A stretch of DNA of 5,245 nt from an uncultured Micrococcaceae bacterium (GTDB lineage Bacteria > Actinomycetota > Actinomycetes > Actinomycetales > Micrococcaceae). The DNA lies in NCBI GenBank assembly GCA_937896705.1, contig CALBOC010000390.1, positions 1 through 5,245 on the forward strand, read 5' to 3'. The translations under genes were made by a program, and so were the position numbers. Below the pieces are notes generated by a model. It saw nothing but the letters and a program-made list of their open reading frames with translations, had not been told where the DNA came from and did no database searches. Position 1 is the first letter of the stretch; every line of letters starts with the position of its first letter. This document shows positions 1 to 5,006 of this stretch, piece by piece.

Positions 1-14
1 TTTTTGCAACCTCG

Positions 15-20
15 TAGGAT
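15..20 (+). promoter_or_regulatory. Candidate -10 hexamer of the FUSC gene (TAGGAT), possibly leaderless
   Basis: TAGGAT ends 6 nt before the ATG at 27, so transcription would start at or next to the start codon. The same arrangement recurs before the other genes in the window. Any -35 element lies outside the window. The AGGA inside the same hexamer (16-19) is also 7 nt from the ATG and could act as a weak Shine-Dalgarno. This is therefore the most ambiguous member of the set. Confidence 0.4.
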
Positions 21-26
21 AAAGGC

Positions 27-1205
27 ATGTCCGAGCGCATGCATACCACCCCGTTGCCCGTCCAACCGGAACCTAAAGGTTGGCCGAGGATCAAGAAGTT
101 CGTTTCTTCGCGAGTTCGATCGGGTGCTTGGCGTGCCCGCAAAGCGCTGATTCCCGCTGCGACATCGGCGATCGCCGCTGTCGCAGCTTATGCTTTTGCC
201 ACTATTATCTTCGGTCACAGCGAGCCCTATTTCGCCGCGACCGCCGCCTTAATTTCGCTGGGTTTCGGCCGTGATCCGCAGATCCGAAAAGCCCTCGAAG
301 TGTCCATCGGTGTGACGTTAGGCATATTTGTGGGTGACACCTTACAAACTCTCCTTGGTCAGGGTTACTGGCAGGGCATCATCGTGGTCTTTGTGACCAT
401 CATTCTGGCACGTTTTATTGACTCGGGGGTTATCTTCACCACTCAGATGTCCATTCAGTCGGTGTTAATCGTGCTGCTGCCAATACCGCCCGAGGGGCCA
501 TTCAGCCGGTCTTTGGATGCGGTAATCGGCGGGATCATCGCGATTGCGATCACCATGCTCACCCCGGTGTCGGTGCGCCGGGAAGCCGTTGCTGGTTTTC
601 GGGAATTGTTCACTTCCATCACCGGAGTGTTCCGAGAACTGGCCAATGCGCTGGAATCACATGACTCGCGCGGTGGATGGGTGGCACTGATTGAGGCCCG
701 TGGTTTGCAGTCGAAGATTGATGCGGTGCGCGCCGAACTTGCCGCCGCTGATGAACACGCAACCTACTCCCCCACGCGACGCTCTGCCCGCCAAGACCTG
801 GAAGAAATGTCGCGTACCTTGGAAAAGACCGACCTGGCGGTGCGCTCACTGCGCATTATCGCCCGCCGGGTGATCACCGTGATCGATGAAGTTGACGGCA
901 AGGCCGAAACCATCGATGATCTGGAGCGAATGGGGGCCTGGTTTAGTGAGGCCGGCGATGCGGTGGCGGTGCTGGGGCGGTCGGTTTCCGAACCGGTGGC
1001 CCCGGGGCGACATCGCTCATTATCGGTCTCACGTGACGCGCTGGGGTCGGTCACAACCAAGCTCACCCCCGGCAATCTGGGAGCAGGGACCCTCCACGGC
1101 GAGGCTCTGGTGATGATGTGTCGGCCCATGATGGTCGACTTCTTAGAGGCCACCGGTTCCGACCATGACGAGGCCACCAGCTACTTACCCACACTGGGCA
1201 ACTAA
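27..1205 (+). CDS. FUSC / aromatic acid exporter family membrane protein
   Basis: The 392-residue protein has an N-terminal membrane half and a soluble helical C-terminal half, the layout of the FUSC/ArAE superfamily (DUF939-like, relatives of YgaH/AaeB-type exporters). After a basic N-terminus (residues about 17-39), hydrophobic segments lie near 41-62, 68-84, 93-110, 114-131, 140-153 and 163-181, so five or six membrane helices. Gly-Phe-Gly-Arg-Asp-Pro at 79-84 and Ser-Ile-Gly-Val-Thr-Leu-Gly-Ile at 93-100 are typical of the family. Residues about 185-320 are charged and probably form cytoplasmic helices with coiled-coil character. Family members are proposed to export aromatic or other organic acids, but the substrate cannot be read from sequence. 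The ATG at 27 is chosen for the upstream hexamer or AGGA; Met5 is an alternative. It precedes radA on the same strand by 40 nt, but radA appears to have its own promoter, so a functional link is not implied. Confidence 0.8.
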   Translation: MSERMHTTPLPVQPEPKGWPRIKKFVSSRVRSGAWRARKALIPAATSAIAAVAAYAFATIIFGHSEPYFAATAALISLGFGRDPQIRKALEVSIGVTLGIFVGDTLQTLLGQGYWQGIIVVFVTIILARFIDSGVIFTTQMSIQSVLIVLLPIPPEGPFSRSLDAVIGGIIAIAITMLTPVSVRREAVAGFRELFTSITGVFRELANALESHDSRGGWVALIEARGLQSKIDAVRAELAAADEHATYSPTRRSARQDLEEMSRTLEKTDLAVRSLRIIARRVITVIDEVDGKAETIDDLERMGAWFSEAGDAVAVLGRSVSEPVAPGRHRSLSVSRDALGSVTTKLTPGNLGAGTLHGEALVMMCRPMMVDFLEATGSDHDEATSYLPTLGN

Positions 1206-1232
1206 CTGGCTTATCGTGTCCCCGCCGACGGC

Positions 1233-1238
1233 TAAACT
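1233..1238 (+). promoter_or_regulatory. Candidate radA -10 hexamer (TAAACT), leaderless start
   Basis: TAAACT is followed by exactly 7 nt and then the ATG at 1246. No purine-rich Shine-Dalgarno is present in the 25 nt before the ATG. A weak -35-like TTATCG is at 1211-1216 with a 16-nt spacer. The site lies in the 40-nt gap after the upstream gene, so radA can be transcribed independently. The string GGCTAAACT recurs at the same distance from the start of the divergent-strand gene at 3351. Confidence 0.6.
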
Positions 1239-1245
1239 TAGCGAC

Positions 1246-2715
1246 ATGTCGAAGTCGAAGACGAAACTTGCCTATAAATGCTCCGAGTGCGGCTGGATGA
1301 CCGCCAAATGGACTGGCCGCTGTGGCGAATGTCAGGCCTGGGGCACGATCGAAGAAGCCGGGGTCACCCCAAGCTCCACCCGGACCGCTCCAGCGCGCGT
1401 GGATGTCGATCATCTGGCCCTGCCCATCACCGAGGTCGATGCCTCGCACGCCGAAAGCTTCCCAACCGGGGTCTCTGAATTCGACCGGGTTTTGGGTTCC
1501 GGGCTGGTCCCCGGTGCGGTGATCCTGCTGGCGGGTGAACCCGGGATCGGCAAATCGACGATGGCATTAGATATTGCCGGTCATGTAGCGGCAACCCGGC
1601 GCGATGACGGCAAGCAGCGCAAAACGCTGTATCTGACCGGTGAGGAAGCAGCCGCTCAGGTCCGTTTACGGGCTGAACGCATCGGGGCTATGAAACCCAA
1701 TCTGATGCTGGCCGCTGAAACCGATCTCGGCCAAGTACTGGGCCAAATCGAACAGCTGCAACCAGACTTTATGGTCATTGACTCGGTCCAGACGATCCAG
1801 TCGGCCTCGATCGACGGCACTCCCGGCGGGCGGATGCAGATCCAGGAAGTCACCGCCAGTATCATCCGGTTGGCCAAACGCTACAATATCGCCACCATTT
1901 TGGTCGGCCACGTGACCAAAGAGGGCAGCATTGCCGGCCCGCGTACCATGGAACACTTGGTCGATGTGGTCTGCCAGTTCCACGGCGACCGCCACTCGCA
2001 ACTCCGGTTCATCCGTTCGGTCAAAAACCGGTACGGCTCGACCGACGAAGTCGGCTGTTTTAGCATGCGCGACTCTGGGATCGAGTCCATCGATGATCCC
2101 TCGGGGCTGTTTATTAACACGTTTGAAACCCCGGCACCCGGCACGGCGATCACCGTGACCATGGATGGCCACCGTCCTTTGATGACGGAGGTCCAAGCAC
2201 TCGTGGCTGAAAGTGCCGGCGGCTCCCCGCGCCGGGTCGTCACGGGTCTGGTCCAGTCGCGGTTGAATACCGTGGTCGCGATTCTTTCCCGGCACTTGCG
2301 TATTAACATGTCCACTCAGGACGTCTACGCCTCCACCGTGGGCGGCATCAATGTGCACGAACCAGCCGCTGACTTAGCACTTGCCGCAGCGATCCTCTCG
2401 TCGCGCGGGTCCTTGCCACTGCCCCGCAGTACCGTGGCTATCGGCGAGCTATCCCTGGCCGGGGAACTCCGTCCGGTGCCCGGCATTGATCGCAGGCTCA
2501 AAGAAGCTCACCGGCTTGGGTTCCACAGCGCGATCCTGCCGAAAGACGATGGCATCAAGGTGCCCAAGGGCATGCACGTGGTCCAAACCGACTCGCTGGA
2601 AGAGGCCATGACTAAACTCTTTGACCCCGGCCTTCGTCCACCACCGCGGCCTCAGCCCGGAGCACGGCTCGCCGATGTGATCAAACTTGACCAAGACGAT
2701 GTCTGGGACGCCTAA
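1246..2715 (+). CDS. radA: DNA repair protein RadA/Sms
   Basis: This complete 489-residue RadA is a RecA-like ATPase with branch-migration/helicase activity. In the cytoplasm it processes recombination intermediates during homologous recombination and fork repair. Domains in order: a C4 zinc finger (Cys12, Cys15, Cys26, Cys29); the RecA-like core with Walker A Gly-Glu-Pro-Gly-Ile-Gly-Lys-Ser-Thr at 97-105 and Walker B ending in Asp179; the RadA-specific motif at 260-264, here Lys-Asn-Arg-Tyr-Gly rather than the usual Lys-Asn-Arg-Phe-Gly; and a Lon-protease-like C-terminal domain from about 310 to 457. A Pro-rich tail with an acidic end closes the protein. An in-frame ATG at 1165 would add 27 residues, but it lies inside the preceding gene and its extension is unlike RadA. 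Met at 1246 directly precedes the zinc finger and has the -10 hexamer. The TAA stop abuts the stop of the convergent gene. disA, often adjacent in Actinobacteria, does not follow. Confidence 0.97.
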   Translation: MSKSKTKLAYKCSECGWMTAKWTGRCGECQAWGTIEEAGVTPSSTRTAPARVDVDHLALPITEVDASHAESFPTGVSEFDRVLGSGLVPGAVILLAGEPGIGKSTMALDIAGHVAATRRDDGKQRKTLYLTGEEAAAQVRLRAERIGAMKPNLMLAAETDLGQVLGQIEQLQPDFMVIDSVQTIQSASIDGTPGGRMQIQEVTASIIRLAKRYNIATILVGHVTKEGSIAGPRTMEHLVDVVCQFHGDRHSQLRFIRSVKNRYGSTDEVGCFSMRDSGIESIDDPSGLFINTFETPAPGTAITVTMDGHRPLMTEVQALVAESAGGSPRRVVTGLVQSRLNTVVAILSRHLRINMSTQDVYASTVGGINVHEPAADLALAAAILSSRGSLPLPRSTVAIGELSLAGELRPVPGIDRRLKEAHRLGFHSAILPKDDGIKVPKGMHVVQTDSLEEAMTKLFDPGLRPPPRPQPGARLADVIKLDQDDVWDA

Positions 2716-3351
2716 CTACTCGAGCTCAAATACCACTGGGTCAGCGGTGCGTTCCCCAAGGCTGACTACCAGTTGATACTGGCCGGGTTCAACGTCTTCG
2801 ACCTCAGACTCGCAATTCTCGTCGGTGCTGATGCGTTCCCATTGGAAGTATACGGATTCAGACTGTCCAGGCTCCATCTCGACAATCTGTTCTTGCGGGT
2901 CCACCTGGCAGGCACGCGTGGCAAAGACGAATTGGCCATCCATGTCCTGAACCACAAAGTTTTGTTGATCCGAACCCAATGCCGCATCGCATAAGACGTC
3001 CCCCTCGTGGGAGATGGTCATAGCAAACCGCGGGTCCTCGTCTGCCTCATAGACCTCTTGATCTGTCGAGCCGGTGACGGTCAAAGACTCGGGGTCGCAA
3101 GCATTGGCTAACTCGTCGGTGTCCTCGTCGTCGGTCTCGGTCGGGGAAGGCGAAACCGACTCGGTGACCGTCGGCGAAGGATCGGGTGTGGCATCGTCCT
3201 CGTCAGAGGTAAACAATCCAATCAAGGCCCAAATACCCCAGCCAATTAACACCAAAATGAGGAGTAAAATAATCACCGCAACGATGCGGCGTCGTCGCAA
3301 AATATGAGGCGGGATCTTTCGGGGACGCGGGGGAAGCTGTTGGTCAGACAT
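2716..3351 (-). CDS. Single-pass membrane-anchored extracytoplasmic protein, Ig-like/BsuPI-like domain
   Basis: The 211-residue protein has no confident named family. It starts with a basic, Pro-rich cytoplasmic segment ending in four arginines (19-22). A strong hydrophobic helix follows at about 23-47, without a signal-peptidase or lipobox cysteine site, so it is probably an N-in, C-out anchored protein. Residues 49-82 are an acidic Ser/Thr/Pro linker with a 10-residue repeat. The rest (about 84-211) is predicted beta-rich with four cysteines (85, 121, 148, 180), which could form two disulfides outside the membrane. The order Phe-Val-Val-Gln-Asp plus Asp-Gly (132-139), Glu-Pro-Gly-Gln (160-163), Gln-Trp-Glu (170-172) and Glu-Pro-Gly-Gln-Tyr (188-192) resembles the BsuPI/Ig-like fold. 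This is my inference from motif order. GTG at 3369 would add six residues, but that region holds the -10 hexamer; ATG at 3351 is preferred. Its place between radA and mutY on the opposite strand matches M. tuberculosis Rv3587c, as I recall that locus. Confidence 0.85.
   Translation of the reverse strand: MSDQQLPPRPRKIPPHILRRRRIVAVIILLLILVLIGWGIWALIGLFTSDEDDATPDPSPTVTESVSPSPTETDDEDTDELANACDPESLTVTGSTDQEVYEADEDPRFAMTISHEGDVLCDAALGSDQQNFVVQDMDGQFVFATRACQVDPQEQIVEMEPGQSESVYFQWERISTDENCESEVEDVEPGQYQLVVSLGERTADPVVFELE
3121..3180 (-). repeat. Two imperfect 30-bp tandem units encoding the Pro-Ser-Pro-Thr linker
   Basis: Units 3121-3150 and 3151-3180 are in frame. They encode residues 68-77 and 58-67 of the membrane-anchored protein, both starting Pro-Ser-Pro-Thr. 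The shared part is clearest between 3131-3150 and 3161-3180, where 16 of 20 bases match, including GTCGG(G/C)GAAGG. It looks like an old duplication that lengthened the extracytoplasmic linker. Confidence 0.55.
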
Positions 3352-3358
3352 AGAGCAT

Positions 3359-3364
3359 AGTTTA
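3359..3364 (-). promoter_or_regulatory. Candidate -10 hexamer (TAAACT) of the membrane-protein gene, leaderless
   Basis: Read on the minus strand, TAAACT is followed by exactly 7 nt and the ATG at 3351, with no Shine-Dalgarno. GGCTAAACT, the 7-nt spacing and the following ATGTC are identical to the radA start region. No clear -35 is visible; the expected place (about 3382-3387) overlaps the upstream region of divergent mutY. Confidence 0.6.
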
Positions 3365-3396
3365 GCCACTCAACCGGCACATGCGGTGGCCGCGGT

Positions 3397-3402
3397 TAGC
3401 AT
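3397..3402 (+). promoter_or_regulatory. Candidate mutY -10 hexamer (TAGCAT), leaderless start
   Basis: TAGCAT is followed by 7 nt and the ATG at 3410. The GGTGGG between them is only 1 nt from the ATG, too close to act as a Shine-Dalgarno. A poor -35-like CCGGCA is at 3374-3379 with a 17-nt spacer. The promoter lies back to back with that of the minus-strand gene within 58 bp. Confidence 0.5.
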
Positions 3403-3409
3403 GGTGGGT

Positions 3410-4348
3410 ATGTCATCTGCCCTCACCGAACTCGACGATGCCCATGTGCAACAGGTCCGAACCCGCATCCTGCAGTGGTATGCGGCCAACGCCAGGAAAT
3501 TGCCGTGGCGCGAGCCCGAAACTACCGCCTGGGGCGTGCTGGTATCCGAAGTGATGCTGCAACAAACCCAGGTGTCCCGCGTGTGGGAACCATGGTTGGC
3601 GTGGATGCAGCGGTGGCCTGGACCCGCGGAGTTGGCTGCCGCCGAGGCCTCCGACGTGTTGATCATGTGGGGGCGGTTGGGCTATCCCCGTCGCGCACTG
3701 CGACTCCACGAAACCGCCAAAGCGGTCGTAGAGCAACACGACGGGCAATTGCCCGCCGACCCTGATTTGCTGCTCCAGTTACCGGGCATCGGCGAATACA
3801 CTGCCGCTGCGGTCTCATCGTTCGCCTTTGGCATCCCGGAAGTGGTGATCGATACGAACGTACGCCGCGTGCACGCCCGGATATTCACCGGAGCAGGCGC
3901 CGCTGCACCGAGCCTGACGGCTGCAGAACGCCGCCTGGCCAAGCATCTGATGCCCGATGCCTCAACGGAACAGGGCGTTGCCGACGCGAATACCTGGAAT
4001 GTTGCGACCATGGAACTGGGAGCGCTGATATGTACCGCCCGAGCACCGAAATGTGAAGACTGTCCCGTGTTAGCACAATGCGCGTGGGTGGCCGCTGGGA
4101 AACCCGAACCTGACGTTGTGGCGAAAACCCAGTCTTGGAATGGTTCGGATCGGCAGGTTCGCGGGGCGATCATGGGAGTGCTGCGCGCCCAGGGCGCCAT
4201 TGATGTCGGCAGGTTGCGCACCACAGTGGAAGCGACCGGCAGACTTGGCCGGCACGTACCAGAATCAGCCCAGTGGGACCGCGCGGTCACCGGTCTGGTG
4301 AATGACGGGTTGGCCGTGCTCAGCGAAGATCTGTTGACCCTGCCCTAG
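3410..4348 (+). CDS. mutY: A/G-specific adenine glycosylase MutY
   Basis: MutY removes adenine paired with 8-oxoguanine (or guanine) and so prevents G:C to T:A mutations in the base-excision (GO) pathway. The 312-residue protein shows the catalytic Glu47 in Val-Ser-Glu-Val-Met-Leu-Gln-Gln-Thr-Gln. It also has a helix-hairpin-helix Leu-Pro-Gly-Ile-Gly at 124-128 and the catalytic Asp148 in Val-Ile-Asp-Thr-Asn-Val. The [4Fe-4S] motif C-x6-C-x2-C-x5-C is intact at Cys208, 215, 218 and 224. After the cluster about 88 residues remain. They read like the short helical, winged-helix-like tail of actinobacterial MutY (Arg-Gln-Val-Arg-Gly near 248-252, Asn-Asp-Gly-Leu at 298-301) rather than the NUDIX-like 8-oxoG recognition domain of E. 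coli MutY. GTG 3386 and ATG 3401 are in-frame alternatives (8 and 3 extra residues). ATG 3410 fits the -10 spacing. The stop overlaps that of the convergent acetyltransferase gene. Confidence 0.96.
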   Translation: MSSALTELDDAHVQQVRTRILQWYAANARKLPWREPETTAWGVLVSEVMLQQTQVSRVWEPWLAWMQRWPGPAELAAAEASDVLIMWGRLGYPRRALRLHETAKAVVEQHDGQLPADPDLLLQLPGIGEYTAAAVSSFAFGIPEVVIDTNVRRVHARIFTGAGAAAPSLTAAERRLAKHLMPDASTEQGVADANTWNVATMELGALICTARAPKCEDCPVLAQCAWVAAGKPEPDVVAKTQSWNGSDRQVRGAIMGVLRAQGAIDVGRLRTTVEATGRLGRHVPESAQWDRAVTGLVNDGLAVLSEDLLTLP

Positions 4349-4869
4349 TCGCTGATGGGACGCTGGGCGAGGTCCAAGATCATGCGGGTATTGCCCAGCG
4401 TATTGGGCTTGACCCGAGCCAGATCTAAGAATTCTGCGACACCTTCGTCGGTGGACAGCAGCAGTTGGCTGAAGACGTCCGGGTCCAGCACCGACTGGTC
4501 TTTCATGATTTCAAAACCGTGGCGTTGGAAGAATGAGGTCTCGAAGGTCAAACAGAATACGTGTTGGACACCGAGGGCTTCGGCTTTATTTAATAGGGCG
4601 TTCAAGACGAGCCCGCCGATACCGCGGCCCTGATGGCCGTCAGCTGTGGCAAGGGTCCGCACCTCGGCTAAATGCTCCCACATCACGTGCAGGGCACCGA
4701 AACCGAGGATCTCGCCTTCGTCGCTTTCTGCCACCATGAACTCCTGGACCGCCTCGTAGTAGGCGACCTTGTCTTTATCGAGCAGCACACGTTCGCTCGC
4801 GAGAGGTTGCACCATTGATCGAATGGTGGGGACGTCCTGGGTACGGGCCGGGCGGATGTGAATTTCCAT
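4345..4869 (-). CDS. argA: Amino-acid N-acetyltransferase, ArgA-like class II N-acetylglutamate synthase
   Basis: The 174-residue single-domain GNAT protein closely resembles, from memory, the short N-acetylglutamate synthase of M. tuberculosis (Rv2747, also about 174 residues). That enzyme transfers acetyl from acetyl-CoA to glutamate, the first step of arginine synthesis. Visible family features are Tyr-Glu-Ala-Val-Gln-Glu-Phe at 38-44, Gly-Ala-Leu-His-Val at 58-62, and Glu-Val-Arg-Thr-Leu-Ala at 69-74. The acetyl-CoA pyrophosphate loop Gln-Gly-Arg-Gly-Ile-Gly is at 80-85, followed by Leu-Thr-Phe-Glu-Thr at 107-111, Phe-Phe-x-Arg-His-Gly-Phe at 113-119 and Lys-Pro-Asn-Thr-Leu-Gly-Asn-Thr-Arg-Met at 154-163. 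The amino-acid-kinase domain of classical ArgA is absent, as expected for this class. ATG 4869 is the only sensible start and has a TANNNT hexamer 7 nt upstream. The gene is convergent with mutY and divergent from the phosphatase, so it is probably monocistronic. Another amino-acid acceptor cannot be excluded. Confidence 0.85.
   Translation of the reverse strand: MEIHIRPARTQDVPTIRSMVQPLASERVLLDKDKVAYYEAVQEFMVAESDEGEILGFGALHVMWEHLAEVRTLATADGHQGRGIGGLVLNALLNKAEALGVQHVFCLTFETSFFQRHGFEIMKDQSVLDPDVFSQLLLSTDEGVAEFLDLARVKPNTLGNTRMILDLAQRPISD
4360..4408 (+). other. Inverted repeats just after the mutY stop: candidate 3' hairpin
   Basis: ACGCTGGGC (4360-4368) and GCCCAGCGT (4393-4401) form a perfect 9-bp inverted repeat. 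In plus-strand RNA this extends by one G-U and one A-U pair, leaving a 20-nt loop. The second arm can instead pair with TTGGGC (4403-4408) to make a compact hairpin with a 4-nt CGTA loop. It begins 12 nt after the mutY stop but lies inside the 3' coding end of argA, and no U-run follows. It could slow or end mutY transcription, or be chance. Confidence 0.3.
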
Positions 4870-4876
4870 TAGGCCA

Positions 4877-4882
4877 ACACTA
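4877..4882 (-). promoter_or_regulatory. Candidate argA -10 hexamer (TAGTGT), leaderless start
   Basis: On the minus strand TAGTGT is followed by exactly 7 nt and the ATG at 4869, and no Shine-Dalgarno precedes the ATG. A weak -35-like TCGCCG lies at 4900-4905 with a 17-nt spacer. Position and spacing match the radA, mutY and membrane-protein starts. Confidence 0.5.
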
Positions 4883-4969
4883 CTTGCTGGATCTTTTCAC
4901 GGCGAGTCTGAGGGCCGCGCTCCATTCTGGGCGGAAATACGCCATCTGCCAACACGCGCACGACGAGGC

Positions 4970-4999
4970 TAGGCAAAGGGCTGGAAGTATCAGCACAAT
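4970..4999 (+). promoter_or_regulatory. Candidate phosphatase promoter (TAGGCA, 18 nt, CACAAT)
   Basis: CACAAT at 4994-4999 (four of six matches to TATAAT) ends 7 nt before the ATG at 5007. TAGGCA at 4970-4975 (four of six matches to TTGACA) lies 18 nt upstream of it. The spacing agrees with the other genes, but the hexamer departs from TANNNT, so this is the weakest -10 match of the set. Confidence 0.35.
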
Positions 5000-5006
5000 G
5001 GTGACT

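Larger units (their letters stand above)
4870..5006. other. Divergent intergenic region argA / protein-tyrosine phosphatase
   Basis: This 137-bp gap holds outward-facing candidate promoters for both neighbours, one at each edge. Between them (about 4907-4968) I see only a weak 4-bp stem (GGCG 4930-4933 with CGCC 4940-4943). No RNA gene or convincing operator is apparent. An ARG-box-like operator, which might be expected for an arginine gene, was not recognisable. Confidence 0.6.

Noticed and set aside
764..1177. Antisense open frame over the end of the FUSC gene, and a plus-strand frame at 886-1113
   Set aside because: Both are shadow frames of the coherent helical tail of the 27-1205 protein; no homology or initiation signal.
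1165..1245. Longer RadA start at ATG 1165
   Set aside because: It overlaps the end of the upstream gene, the added 27 residues do not look like RadA, and the -10 hexamer would be inside the coding sequence.
1666..2358. A 230-codon open frame on the minus strand inside radA
   Set aside because: It lies fully antisense to an intact, motif-complete RadA, shows no recognisable domain or membrane segment, and is the kind of long antisense frame that G+C-rich codon use creates.
2719..2728. Overlapping CTCGAG and GAGCTC palindromes near the radA/membrane-protein junction
   Set aside because: Short restriction-site-like palindromes without a stem extension or U-run; not a terminator or operator on this evidence.
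3682..4290. A 202-codon open frame on the minus strand inside mutY
   Set aside because: It is antisense to conserved MutY motifs and its composition (Ser, Ala, Arg, Pro rich) is that of a shadow frame; no start signal was seen.
4287..4301. TCACC/GGTGA small stem near the mutY end as an argA terminator
   Set aside because: Only 5 bp with a 5-nt loop, no U-run on the minus strand, and inside mutY coding sequence.
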